Below, piece by piece: positions 31,178-42,213 of a stretch of 64,000 bases of DNA (positions are counted from its first letter, which is position 1; each line of letters starts with the position of its first letter). The stretch comes from Viola odorata (Eukaryota; Streptophyta; Magnoliopsida; Malpighiales; Violaceae). The notes below the pieces were generated by a model. It ran no database searches, had not been told where the DNA came from, and saw nothing but the letters and a program-made list of their open reading frames with translations. The DNA lies in contig OY829537.1 in NCBI GenBank assembly GCA_963691705.1, forward strand, positions 59,062,304 through 59,126,303. The letters run 5' to 3'. The position numbers and the translations under genes were made by a program.

Positions 31178-33525
31178 CTCTCTCCGTTTTTTAAAGTAAG
31201 TCGTTTTGAGTCTCAGTATAAAGATTAAAAAAAATCTGATTTTGCACTGTTTATACCAATTCTGCTCCTTGTTCTTTCTCGAATTTATAAGCATGCCATT
31301 CTCTCTATTGTCGACAATCGGAGTCATGTAACCACCACCACAACACCCATCACCGCTCATCTCTAGTCCAAATCCGTTCACCCCCGTTGTCCTTTATGCT
31401 AGATCTGGTTCACTGCCACTAAATCACTTGTCTACACCACCAAAATCACCATCACCATCACATACTGTCTAAACCACCACTAGTCATCCCTTCTCTGACT
31501 AAGCCCAACCATCACTACCATCCCCTTTCCTCCGACCACCGCTACCCATTTCGCTCTATTCCAGATCTGGGTTCAGCACTCACGATACAACTCTAATCCA
31601 CCTCTCGTCGGATCTGATTTTTTAGAATTATCACTCCAAGCGACCACTTCTCGTCAGAGCAACCAAACACCCATCACCAAGCTAGTAATTAAGAAAATTA
31701 AAAAACAAATCAAAAAGTAAAACGAGGCAGAAGAGATGAAGTCGTGGAAGCAATGAGATGAGAGTGAGGAGGAGAAAGCGATGAGATGAGAGTGAAATGA
31801 GAGCAAGGAGAGAGAGAAACGAGGTGGAAGTAGAGCTGTCAAACCGGGTCTGCGGGTCGGACCCGACAGACCCGGAAAAAATCCCGACCCAGGAAAAATA
31901 CGGGACCAATTTTTGGTCCCGGTCCAGGCCCGAAAAAATGGCTCGGGTCCGGGACTGGACCCGGCCCGGCCCGATATTTTTTTTTAAAATTCAATTTGAT
32001 CCTTTTTAATTGTCAGTTTTCAATTAAGTCCTCCTTCTTTCGTAATCATCAATTTTCAATTAGGTCCTTTCGTTAAAATTTAAACTAATGCTTATTTAGT
32101 TAATTAATTACTATAATTTATAACAATCAATGCTTTAAAAAAATAAAAAATCAATCAAACATTAAAACTTAAAATCAATCAAATTTAATTTAAAAAATGA
32201 GTCAAATGTAAGAAATATCATGCTAAGTTCATGCATTATGCATAAATGACATTAGCCACTTTCATCATAACTAAAAATGTAACTAATAACAATTAGTTCA
32301 ACTTAAATATCAGAATAACAATTATGAATCCAAGGAATGCTCATTGTAATTTTCCATCTACATTTAGAAATAATTCATCAAAACACTAGTGATTTGTACA
32401 ATATGCAGACCTATTTATACATCAAGAGAGGCCATATAATCTAGCTAATCAAATATATACACTTGCCAAAACATGTGGCAATCAAACTCAGTCTCAAACC
32501 TATCAGAGGGAATGTCTAAACTGCAACAATCAATGATTCCAAATTACCAATCATTATCAGACACAAACAAGTTACATTAATAATAGAAGAAATATGAATT
32601 TCGTTTCAATACTTGGAACAGTTGAAATAAGAGAATAGCAGAGAATTGTATGAACTGGTGCAGGATGGTAACTTGTATATATACACAATTGAGATATACA
32701 AGGAATAACAGGATAGAAGTTATCCTATACAGAACTTATTCTCTCTATTCTTTACAAATATATAAATTTGAAATATGAAGGACAGAGTTATGTAAAATGT
32801 AATAATTTAAACTAGAGGTTATCTCTAAGATATTTTGTACAGAGGAATTGCTTGCTTGTGAGTGGTCCAATAGGAACATGCGAACAGATAAGAAAAGAAG
32901 GAAAAAAGAAGGTCCCAATTTCAATTTGAAAACCTACCTCGTCGGGCGGCGATTGAGCGGCGTAGCAGCGGAAGGTCTTGCGGCGTCGGTTAGAGGAAGA
33001 AGACGCGGCATCGATTGACAGTTGGAGGGTGAGGAAGAAGAGAAGACAGCGGTCGTGGGTGGAGGAACTGGTGTGTGGTGGTGTCGATTGATGGCGCGAT
33101 GGGTGGAGGCGGAGCGACTGGTGGCCGCTGGAGAGAGTGAGAGGGTGAGGAAGAAGAGATTAGAGAAGAAGATGTTTTGTCGCGGGTGTAGAGAAGAGAT
33201 TAGGGTTGAGTTGGGTCGGGTCTCGGGTCAGACCTGACGGGTCTCCGGGTTCGACCCGACGGTCCCGAAAATTTTCGGGCGGGGTCCAGACTTGGTCCCG
33301 AAAATTTTCGGGACTAATTTTGGGACCCGGCCCGGCCCGATTTCCCGGGTCTCGGGACCGGGTCTAATGTTGATAGCTTTAGGTGGAAGCAAGGTTGAAT
33401 GGCAGATGATGACTAGGGTAAAATAGTCAAACAGAAGCGATTTTTTTTTTTGGAACTGAAAATGACATGCGTTTTTTAGCTCAGGCAAAAAGGCTAAAAT
33501 GATTTACTTACAAAGACGGAGGGAG
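31178..33525. mobile_element. mariner-like non-autonomous element, split by a hAT insertion
   Basis: The left end CTCTCTCCGTTTTTTAAAGTAAGTCG (quoted in pieces: CTCTCTCCG, then AAAGTAAGTCG) and the right end, reverse-complemented (CTCCCTCCG, then TAAGTAAATCATTTT), form inverted repeats. TA lies on both outer sides (31176-31177 and 33526-33527). Without the nested hAT and its extra target copy the element would be about 790 bp. No transposase domain was seen; the CACC/ATC-rich middle is not clearly coding. Confidence 0.65.
31831..33381. mobile_element. non-autonomous hAT transposon with 8-bp target duplication
   Basis: Its ends TAGAGCTGTCAA and, reverse-complemented, TAAAGCTATCAA are 12-bp inverted repeats with two differences. 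An exact 8-bp target duplication GGTGGAAG flanks it (31823-31830, 33382-33389). GC-rich subterminal repeats (GGGTCGGACCCGAC, CCCGGCCCG) lie at both ends, as in many hAT elements. The 1551-bp interior has no hAT transposase; a short Gly/Glu/Arg-rich frame at 33022-33237 is not convincing as a gene. Confidence 0.85.
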
Positions 33526-33527
33526 TA

Positions 33528-34066
33528 TGATTGAAGAATATTTTTACAACCAATCTTAGTTGGTGGTGTTCAAATTTTAACAAATGACAATTATTTAATT
33601 TTATTTTTAAAAAAAATTATTACTTTGAATGTTACTCATTTATAAATTTGACATGACATGTCAACTATGAAATATACACTAATTGTGTAAAATACTTAGA
33701 ATATCTGTCTATAAACATGTAAAACAAGAACACTAATTAGGTTTAAGAATAATCGGTTATAAAATTTGAAGGGCAAAAAATTTCCTGCTAGCTGGGTACG
33801 TAGTAGGAAGATAGCTACTGCCCACACATGTCAGCTCTCTATTGGTACAGTATTTAATACCCATTGAAGTATTATTAACATCGTTATATAACACCTCCTC
33901 TCCGTGCTACTTCGTCGTCTTCTTAAACTTCACCAACTCAGTCACCGTCACCGCATCTTCAACGATCCCACCAACATGTACAGTCCGACTTTAAAAAAAA
34001 AAAGATTATTTAACGATTATTGAAGGTGCGGTAAAAGAATAACACCTTCAAGCTTAAATATATATA
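33528..34066. other. AT-rich intergenic DNA
   Basis: No gene or element recognised. A C-rich patch near 33890-33980 resembles a 5' UTR by composition only. Confidence 0.45.
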
Positions 34067-34443
34067 GGGGTAATAGCTTAAAACACCCCTGTATTAACCG
34101 CGAAAAATAAACTCCTCCCCCGAACTTCAAAAACGCTAATACACCTCCCTTGAACTACGTTGATCGTGCAATTAGCCCATTATGTCCATAATTAATTACA
34201 TTTTTTTGTGATTTTTTGGAATTTTTTACAATATTTCTTGATTTTTAGGTTAATTACATTTTTAAAAAAAATTTTAAATGTTTTTTAGAATTTTTACAAT
34301 TTTTTTAAAATTGTAAAAATGTGTATTGAGGGGCCTTTTTGCCCGAAAACAATATTCCAGGGGAGGTGTATTAGCGTTTTTGAAGTTCGGGGGAGGAGTT
34401 TGTTTTTCGCGGTTAGTACATGGGTGTTTTAAGCTATTACCTC
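34067..34443. mobile_element. foldback MITE with about 80-bp terminal inverted repeats
   Basis: The left arm reads GGGGTAATAGCTTAAAACACC, then CGCGAAAAATAAACTCC, CCCGAACTTCAAAAACGC and TAATACACCTCCC (separated pieces). The right arm is its near-perfect reverse complement ending GGGTGTTTTAAGCTATTACC. The AT-rich middle would be the loop. The flanks are TATATA on both sides, so a TA-type target duplication is possible but cannot be told from the local AT repeat. The family is unassigned. Confidence 0.7.
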
Positions 34444-34445
34444 TA

Positions 34446-35428
34446 TATATATATAGCGTCTAGATCCAATTGGCAATGGATTTGGATCTCATCAAATAAA
34501 TCATCATTCATCACTTCATCGTTCCGGAGAAAACCCACTAGCACTTCCACACAGAGGTGGAGCTTGGGAGGGACCATCCCCCTTCATTTTTTCAAGAAAC
34601 TCACTATAGTCTCGTAAGTTTAATATTTTTTTTTCATATAATTCAATTTTATTGCCAAAAAATTATATATTTGGCTCTCGAATTTTTTTATACATTCCTA
34701 TTATAGTCCTTAAATCTCTAAGTTTTTAGTTATCCAAAACTTCTATATTTTAGACTTAATATCAAGTTGGACTCTAGCAATAACTTCAAATCCAAATTAA
34801 ATTTCTAATATTAATCAATTTTTTTAAATAATTAGACCTATTTGAGACACTTGGATAAACATAAGGATTAATACCAGACACTTGAGAATTTCAAAAACTA
34901 TTTAGAACAATTACGTAAACATAAACATAATACTTGAATAAAGGTAGTGAAGTAAATTCATAAATAAAAAATGTAGGAATATCAATTTGGAATGCAAGAG
35001 TGACACGACTCAAAAATAATAGTCGATATAATCTTTTATAAATAATATAATGTATATATCTATACTATATATAAATGTACGAACTCCTAAAAAAAATCAT
35101 GATCCTCATGCCCACTGTCTTTTAAATATAACTGTGATTTTTTATCTGGGTTCGAATTTATACTAGTTTTTTTTATCACAACAAGACAATCAATGAGCTA
35201 CATGTCCACTAGATAGAGTCATTTTTAAAATCGGGTCATGATTTGTCACTCTCGCCAAATTACCTTAGAAGTTTGCTACATGTATATATGTTTCAAATTG
35301 CAGAACTTAATTGGTAATTACGACCACAACAATTTCCATTATTTATAACATCATAAGCTATACTTTTTTAAAAAATAAAAATTAGTTATTATAAATTATC
35401 TCATTACAATATCGACAATCGAATCATA
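34446..35428. other. AT-rich intergenic DNA
   Basis: No coding frame or element ends supported. The frame at 34420-34617 starts inside the MITE arm and is rejected. Confidence 0.45.
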
Positions 35429-35433
35429 ACCTA

Positions 35434-36268
35434 TGATAAGAGTTTGGTTTCTTCAATGGAGTTTCGGTCAAATGATGGGTGGAGGATCTAGCTCACTTTG
35501 AGAGGTTGCACGAATGCATGATGTTTAGGACAGTTAGGAGTAAGTGTATAATGAGCGGAAACAATATTGGATGAACATAAATGGAAGATGTATTGATCGA
35601 ATCGGAAATACAAGTAGTAACTTGGAAATCAAGACAAATCCTCCTAGAGCTAATCTAGGAAACCTTGTCGATAGATGATCAAGGATCTCTAATCCAAGAA
35701 TAACCCTCCTAAAAAAGATCTTAGGCAACCTATTCGTTTGGAAAGATGAAAGGATAGTTGGTTCTAAGAACCCTAATTGCTAGCCTAAGGTAATGGTCTA
35801 AGTTTAGAGATTAACTCATAAAATCAAAGACAAGGCATAAAAAAGGCTATGTCCTTCAATTTATACCTTGAGCTTATTACAAGGGGGAAACCCCAAATTA
35901 CCCTTGGACGCCGGGCTTGAAGATGGGCCTTGAGGCCAAGTGTTGGCTTGCGCAAGGTTTGGAGAGCGCGGATCGAGCGCTAGGCTTCACGCGGAAAAGG
36001 CCATGGGATGCTAGGGTTCTTGGCGAGACCCTTCATGCTTGGGCTGACTAACCCATGAATACTCCCGCCCTGGCTTTCATCATTGGCCGATTGTGACGCG
36101 GTCTTCAAGGGCTTGAAAGGCATCAAGGTAAGCACGTTGGCATGCATACAAGTCACCCATTTCTCATGGGCCTTCACGTTCCCTTCCTCGTCCCTTAGCG
36201 TCTTCAAGAGTAAGACCACCGTGCCTTTGCTACTTGTGAGGTAGCGATGAGTACCCGCACTTTTATCA
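35434..36268 (-). repeat. 3' LTR of element D (835 bp)
   Basis: On the minus strand it starts TGATAAAAGTGCGGG right after the polypurine tract and ends AAACTCTTATCA next to the target site ACCTA. The pol frame reads on into it to 35980. It retains about 150 bp (about 36003-36170) that are missing from the 5' LTR. Confidence 0.85.
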
Positions 36269-36878
36269 TCCCCTCCCTCTTTGAAGAGATTCGACCTCGA
36301 ATCCAAATGGTCGTCATTCGCCAAAGCCACGACCGCATGCTCCTCGTCATCACCTACAAAGTAAGGAGACAAGTCATTAATATGGAAAGTAGGATTAACA
36401 TTGCCAAAATAAGGAGGAATATCAAGGCGATAGGCATTGTCGTTAATCTTCTCCACAATGAGAAATGGATCGTCTCCGCGTTGGCTAAGCTTGCCCTTTC
36501 GGTGATGAGGGAATCTATCATTCCGTAGGTGTAGCCACACCCATTCGCCCACTTCAAAGGACTTGATGCGGTGGCCGGAATTTCTTTTATTCATCAATCT
36601 TGCATTCACAACCTCCATGTGCTCCTTTGTTTTCTCATGCGATTTCTTCACCGTGGCTGCCTTCTTGTCACCATCTAAACTAGCGAAGTCATGTAAAGGT
36701 AAAGGCAGCAAGTCTATGGGGGTGAGGGGGTTAAACCCATAGACAATCTCAAAAGGAGAGAAACGAGTAGAAGAATGCATGGTACTATTGTAAGCAAATT
36801 CAATAAAAGGAATGCATTCGTCCCAAGATTTAGCATATTCTTGAACCATGACACACAATGATAGCATGTTTTTATTCA
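35980..36878 (-). pseudogene. element D integrase C-terminal part, reading into the LTR
   Basis: In frame on the minus strand: WDECIPFIEFAYNSTMHSST, SPFEIVYGFNPLTP, then the integrase C-terminal domain (GEWVWLHLRNDRFP, GDDPFLIVEKINDNAYRLDI, GNVNPTFHINDLSPY) and the terminal peptide DSRSNLFKEGGDD, which overlaps the polypurine tract. The last about 95 codons lie in the LTR. No chromodomain is seen. The catalytic part of the same integrase is at 49492-50012, beyond the Athila insertion. Confidence 0.8.
36269..36282 (-). other. polypurine tract of element D
   Basis: On the minus strand AAAGAGGGAGGGGA directly precedes the LTR start TGATAAAAG. Confidence 0.8.
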
Positions 36879-38520
36879 TGATTTTCTCTCCATTTTCTCG
36901 CCAATTTAAGGCATGATTCTGCTAATTTATCCTTATTTTCATTACTATTGCAGATCTAGGACTAAAAAGGGAGTTTATGCAAAAACATGCATTTTGGGAG
37001 CATTTTGGGCAAATTTGAGCTTCAAGACCAAAGTTGAGGTCCCGACTCCAGAATAGCGTTCAAGGTCCCGAATCGGATTCTCCATTCGGGCCCCCGAAGG
37101 GTAAAGAACGGAAATTCCATGTGTCCTCTTGCCAAAGCTCCCATGTGATCCCCCTAACACTATTCTGACCATTCTGCACTGATCACAAAATACCTACCTT
37201 CTGACCATTCCAGACCTTGAGCCCAGTTCAGACCTGCCAAAGCTGGGCAAATCAGATCTTGACCTCCACTTTGTGCTTTTCAGCTTTATGTTTTAGGGAG
37301 CATGGATCCATTGTAATATGCTTTCTTTAAATGCATTTTGTCCATAGTTTGGACTAAAGATTTTTTGTGCTTGGAGCTCTAGCTTATAAGGAGCATCCAA
37401 GGAGTAGTTTATTAGATCTCTCTTAGCTGAGAATCCTTTCATCTTAGCAAATTTCTTACTCTTAGAAAATACTCTAGTTCTTGTTAGCTTCCTTCCTCTT
37501 TGCCGTCGGGCTTCAAAACGTTTTAGTAACAAAGTCTTCTTCCCTTAATCCATTTATTTATTTATTATGCTCTCTTTAATTATTATTTATTTATTTTCAA
37601 GCATGAGTAGCTAAATCTTTAATTCTTACCAAAGGTTATTCAAGGGTTGCAAGGGCAGATTCGAGGCCTAAACATGCTTAATATATTCTTACTGCTATAT
37701 TTAATTGCTTATCATTTTAATTACACTTTTACTTGTGGTAATTAGAGGCTTGATCAACTGATAATTTCTATGAGTAAATGTTGTCATCCATGTGATAAAT
37801 ACGGAAGGAAAGTTGCATGGAACAAGTAGACATCTATCTAGTAGTAGCTGCGCTGAAGTGGTCTCGACTAGCTAGGATAAGTAGTTAATTAGAGCGAGGT
37901 CACGAGCCTGACAAACTGAGGGACTTTTAGCTCTAGATCTGTCTTTTCTTATCTTCATGGGCAGTCTGAATATGGCCCTCCCGCATTCGTGCCTAGAGGG
38001 ATGGCGGGCTGTCAAGACTACCTCATATGTGGAAACGGGGGGTAGTTTCGCTTAAGAGAAAAGTAGGGGATATCCGAGGAATCTGGTCCCTATGTCATTT
38101 CTATGCATGCTTGAGTAGAATATTCTTGTGCTGATGACGATCGGGCCCCCGAATGCAACCCAAGAATGCCTTTTGCTAAGATCCTTCTATATCTGATTTA
38201 TCGTGTTTATTTCACTCTCTGTTTTATTATCTTAACTTGTTAACTGATTTGTTATATTTTCTCCTTCGGGACCTCGAATTGACAACTCAAGGTCTCGAAT
38301 ACTGCTTCCTTAGATAGGAATTATTAGCTCCCAATCTCTCTTGGCTGACTCGTTTTAGTCAAGTAAAACCCCCGAGTGTTACTTTTCGTGCTTTTATCCT
38401 GCGATTTCATTCAAGACCTTGAATCAGTCTCTCTCAATCCCTGTGTTCGACCCTGACTACCACTGTACACATTATCAATTGTGCACATATTTTTAGGCAT
38501 TATAAATTGTATTTGAGTGA
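36879..38520 (+). repeat. 5' LTR of Athila A
   Basis: It starts TGATTTTCTCTCC. From 37582 on it matches 48546-49487 almost base for base. Compared with the other copy (ending GAGTGACGATCA), its last four bases are missing at the deletion junction near 38520. Length about 1.64 kb, as expected for Athila LTRs. Confidence 0.8.
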
Positions 38521-38608
38521 CGGGACCGTACAAAGGTTTTACTGTACAACTCCCGCTTATGAATCTTTTCGGGGAAGCTAAAATCCAAGTGGACGGGACC
38601 GTACAAAG
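38519..38608 (+). repeat. 17-bp direct repeat at a deletion junction (filler DNA)
   Basis: GACGGGACCGTACAAAG occurs at 38519-38535 and again at 38592-38608. The second copy is part of the integrase gene (WTGPYK); the first lies exactly between the LTR end and integrase sequence, replacing PBS, gag, protease, RT and most of integrase. Confidence 0.8.
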
Positions 38609-38772
38609 TCACTGCTGTGTTCAACCATGGGGCTATCGAAATTCAGAATCTGGACAATGGCGAGTCATTCAAGGTGAATGGTCATAGGCTGAAACCCTTC
38701 TATGAAGGATTCAAGCCCTCGACCGCCGAAGAAGTGAGGGTCGAGGACCCAGCAATCGGGACCCCCGAATGA
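38530..38772 (+). pseudogene. Athila A integrase C-terminus
   Basis: The frame gives KVLLYNSRL, then a stop, then GKLKSKWTGPYKVTAVFNHG and VNGHRLKPFYEGFKPS, ending PAIGTPE at TGA. It aligns with the integrase end of Athila B (45223-45455: [20 protein letters not shown]). All upstream pol and gag sequence is deleted. Confidence 0.8.
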
Positions 38773-39190
38773 AGAAAAAAATGTCTAGGCCTAGACGATA
38801 ATCAAGGCCAAGTGTGGGGACAGCCTCCGGATTTCTAAACCTCTCTCTCTTTAATTTTCATGTCTTTCAAATCTGAGTCCAACATACTTTCTCTCTTTTC
38901 CATGCACACTTATTATCTTCCCAAGGTAGTCTTAATTAGTTTTGTCCCTTCTCGTCCCCTTTTTAATTCCTTTGTCCCTTTCTTTTTTATTTTATTTGAG
39001 TCAACTTAGCCTTTTCCCCTTCTTTATTAGCACTTTTTATGTTACCTAGGTAGTATTTATTAGTTTTATCTCATTTCCTTTTCTTTTAATTCTCTTGTCA
39101 TAACACCCACTTAATTCCCTTTGTCTTTACTCACCTTCCCTATTTTCAAAATTTCAAAAAGCTGATTGCCTTTTTCTCTCCTTTCCGCAG
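38773..39190 (+). other. spacer between Athila A integrase and ORF-1
   Basis: Pyrimidine-rich non-coding sequence with a CCAAGTGTGGGGAC motif (about 38810), as is usual downstream of Athila pol. No gene seen. Confidence 0.4.
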
Positions 39191-39454
39191 GTGCAGGCGC
39201 ATGCAGCCTTGAAAGCTTCTCGTCCTCTTCCAGCGCGCCACGTGGAGGATAGAGACCAAGGAAATCAGATTTCCTGTATCACTCCACCTTTCCAAATCCC
39301 CACTACTCCCACTACACCACGCCACCTCATCACTCCTTTGCACATTACCCAACCTGCACACCTTCCTCTCCTATCCACTCCCATCAATCGACCTCATTTT
39401 CCATTTTTCTCAAAAAACCAAAACAAAAATATTTCCCATTTTTTCTCTCCTTCC

Positions 39455-41362
39455 ATGGCACGAACCAACTTAAACCTAAACAAACCCACTACATCTCACT
39501 CCTCCACTCCTCCCTCCACAACTTCACAACCACCAGTCACCGACCAGCCACCATCACGGTTTCAGCCCATCCTCTTCCCATCTCCTCCCACCTCCACCTC
39601 CTCCGAATCTTTCCAATCAGGCCCCATCGAATCGGAGGAGATCCAGAGCCGCGCTAACCTCAATCCCGACCTCGAGGTCATCAGCTTTAAGCCACCGACG
39701 TCCACCATGACTAGATGGGGGCGTGTAGCAAGGCTAAGAAGAAATCCGAGGGGCATACGGACGCGATTCTGGTCAACCTCGGAGAAGAGGAGGTCGAGCC
39801 GCTGGACCCTCTTGGCCGCGAAGAAGAACTCGAGTCGGACGTTGAAAACAACGAGGAGGCCGAGGCAGAGGAGCCTTCCACCAGTTCAAGCCTTCGTGAG
39901 GCGAGGAGGGCAAAGAAGGAAAATTTGGATGCCGGAGTGGATCAGTGGTCCGAAGAGGAGGATAGCCCGGATTTGATTGAGGTAACCAAGGATATACTCA
40001 GGGGGTAAGAGCGGGGATTCAAGACCCCGATCAGGACGCTCAAGGTCCCTCGGACGCAGGGGTTGAAGCAATGGAGACCGAGACACTCGAGGCTGAGGTT
40101 GCTCCACCTAAGCAGCCCAACCCTGAGAAGGAAAAAGAGCAAACACCGGCCAAAACGGCAAAATCGGCCTCGAAACCGCTGGGTAAGGCGGCAAAGACCC
40201 CGACCTCTAAGGCTGCGGCCACAAAGAAAAGAAAGCTCTCCACAGCAGAAAAGGGCAAGGAGAAAGTTCCAGAGACCCCAAGGAAAACCCAGAAAAATGG
40301 CAGAGGACTCATCATTCGAGGCCCCGTCACCCACTTCCACTTCGGGACCCCCGAAGCTACCAACGGGTAACAACTGACCTTGATACTTTAAATGCTTTTG
40401 TCGAATTCCCTGATAAGCCATCACTAGATAGGGTCAGTTTGTTGAACAACAAGGGGGTAGCCCAATGTCCTAAGTTAGATTTGGAGTTTTACACAAAGAT
40501 GGGTATTGGGTCCCGAATCCGGGAGTTGTTTCGGGGGATAGGATGGGAAAGTTTGTTTCTGATGGATCAGCCTATATATATGGAGCTCACCTTGGAGTTC
40601 TTTGCTAGTTTTTGGTATGATGTTGAAAAATTCAAGCCCAAAGGGAAGCAGGGTCCCTATCTCGCTGCCAAGAAATGCATTAACTTTAGGTTGGCTGGAA
40701 AATGGCATCCCATGTCCCTAGATGATCTAAATGTGTGTCTCCACTTCGTCCGCCGCGATGAAGTGCAAGGGGATGAATATCAAAATGCTTTGACCACCAT
40801 CCCAGTTGACTTTGACAACAATGAGGCTCTTCGGGAGCTAACTGGCAACTCAACGACAATGTTTGACTCTCGCAATACTAAGGCCCATGAAATTCGGGAC
40901 CCCGCCCTCTGGATTCTTCAGCGCTTCCTGTCCATAGCCTTCTTCGGCAAATTCGGGACCTCTGGCTAGCTAGCTCAGTCGGAGCTGTTTTTCCTTTGGG
41001 CGATGCATCACAAGAAACGAGTCAACCTCGGCTACTGGATCGCCACTTCCATCCATAACATCGCCAATGCCCCACTAGGTCGCTCTCCTGTCCTCGGATC
41101 CATCGTCACCAGCCTGGCCTCACATCTGTATACCTTGAAACCCAAGGATCTGAACCTGCACCAGCATCCACAATCCTTCAAGATCACAGGTCTCAAGACC
41201 CTGGACATGATGGGTTTTCTTTGTGTATCTGATGGTGTTTTGAGCTTCCATGCAGATAATAAAGGCAAGATCGAGGGGAAGTTTGAGTACCCTGATCCTT
41301 CAAGGCCCCGAGCCCAGACTCGGACTCCCGACGCTACTCCAGGCCGCGAAACCAGTTCTTAG
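39455..41362 (+). pseudogene. ATHILA ORF-1 family protein (env-position ORF), broken
   Basis: ATG 39455 opens MARTNLNLNKPTTSHSSTPP, a Ser/Thr/Pro-rich N-terminus. Frameshifts near 39700 and 40010 pass into an acidic/Ala-Lys-rich linker, and the family core is at 40439-40969: MGIGSRIRELFRGIGWESLF, YMELTLEFFASFWYD, INFRLAGKWHPMSLDDLNVC. A stop at 40969 and then 41003-41362 (KKRVNLGYWIATSIHNIA) complete it. In Athila this ORF follows pol, in the env position; its function is unknown. The length of about 630 residues fits the family. The GC-rich composition and frame overlaps create several false antisense frames here. Confidence 0.65.
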
Positions 41363-41610
41363 GGGTGTACAAGAACCGGGCCAGACCGGAAATCGGACCG
41401 GAACCGTCCTTTGTTTGACCCGGACCGGACCGGACCGGAAAGTTCCGGTTCGGTCCGATTCTCCATCCCTCAAATCCGGGAACCGGCCCTGAGAACCGGT
41501 AGAACCGGAAATATATATTTGCATGATAATATCAAAGTTTCCATTTGGTTCAATGGTTAACTCATCAGTTATTATATTAAAGGGGAGAGGTTCAAACCCT
41601 CTTGTGTTTT
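41359..41610 (+). mobile_element. hAT-like terminus fragment with tRNA-like boxes
   Basis: TAGGGGTGTACAAGAACCGG, followed by repeated ACCGGACCGG/CCGGTTCGG motifs, is the typical start of a plant hAT element (short TIR plus GC-rich subterminal repeats). It stops ORF-1 of element A. Further on, GGTTCAATGGTTA and GGTTCAAACCC resemble pol III A and B boxes. No right end was found: the sequence passes into Athila B near 41610. Confidence 0.5.
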
Positions 41611-41615
41611 TGGGA

Positions 41616-42213
41616 AAATAGCTGTTAATATACCTATGTTAGATTTAATTGCAAAAGTTCCCTCTTATGCTAAATTCCTTAAAGAACTGTGCACCAATAA
41701 AAAGAAAATTGCAGGTATAGAGAGGGTGAATTTATCTCACAATGTCTCTGCAGTGCAGCAACTTCCAGAGAAGTGCAAGGATCAAGGGACCTTCACCATT
41801 CCATGCCAGATAGGGAACAAAATCATTGAGAAAGCCCTTTGCGATTTAGGGGCTGGCATCAATGTGATGTCCTTGAGTGAATTCGAGACCTTAAAGATAG
41901 GAACGATGAAGGAAACTGATTTAGTGATTCAGCTGGTCGATCGAATGATCATCCGACCTAGGGGAGTGGTGACAGATGTCTTGGTAATGGTAAATGATTT
42001 TATTTATCTAGTGGACTTTTATATTGTTGAAATGAATGTACAATTACCCTCGTGCACCACTGATATTTTATTAGGAAGGCCGTTCCTAGGGACATCTAAA
42101 GCAAAAATATATTGCTATGAAGGAACATAATTCTTGAGTTTTGTGGAAGAACAATTAAATTCAGCATTACTGATGCCCTAAAACATCCTAATGATTTACA
42201 TTGCGTTAGTTTT
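41616..42213 (+). pseudogene. Athila B protease region
   Basis: The frame enters as NIPMLDLIAKVPSYAKFLKE (the conserved gag-pro linker). The aspartic protease follows, with active site CDLGAGINVMS and closing motif ILLGRPFLGTSKAKI. A frameshift near 42125 moves the frame to IILEFCGRTIKF and HPNDLHCVSFLDVLDP, which joins the RT frame at 42214. Confidence 0.75.

Noticed and set aside
33022..33237. 71-codon frame inside the hAT element
   Set aside because: Gly/Glu/Arg low complexity, no transposase similarity; could be an exon fragment but is not a supportable gene.
39886..40424. Antisense frames over ATHILA ORF-1 (up to 160 codons)
   Set aside because: Reflections of the Glu/Lys/Ala-rich sense linker; no independent motifs.
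41540..41605. A tRNA gene suggested by GGTTCAATGGTTA and GGTTCAAACCC
   Set aside because: The arms do not fold into a cloverleaf with a recognisable anticodon stem; it lies in a hAT end.
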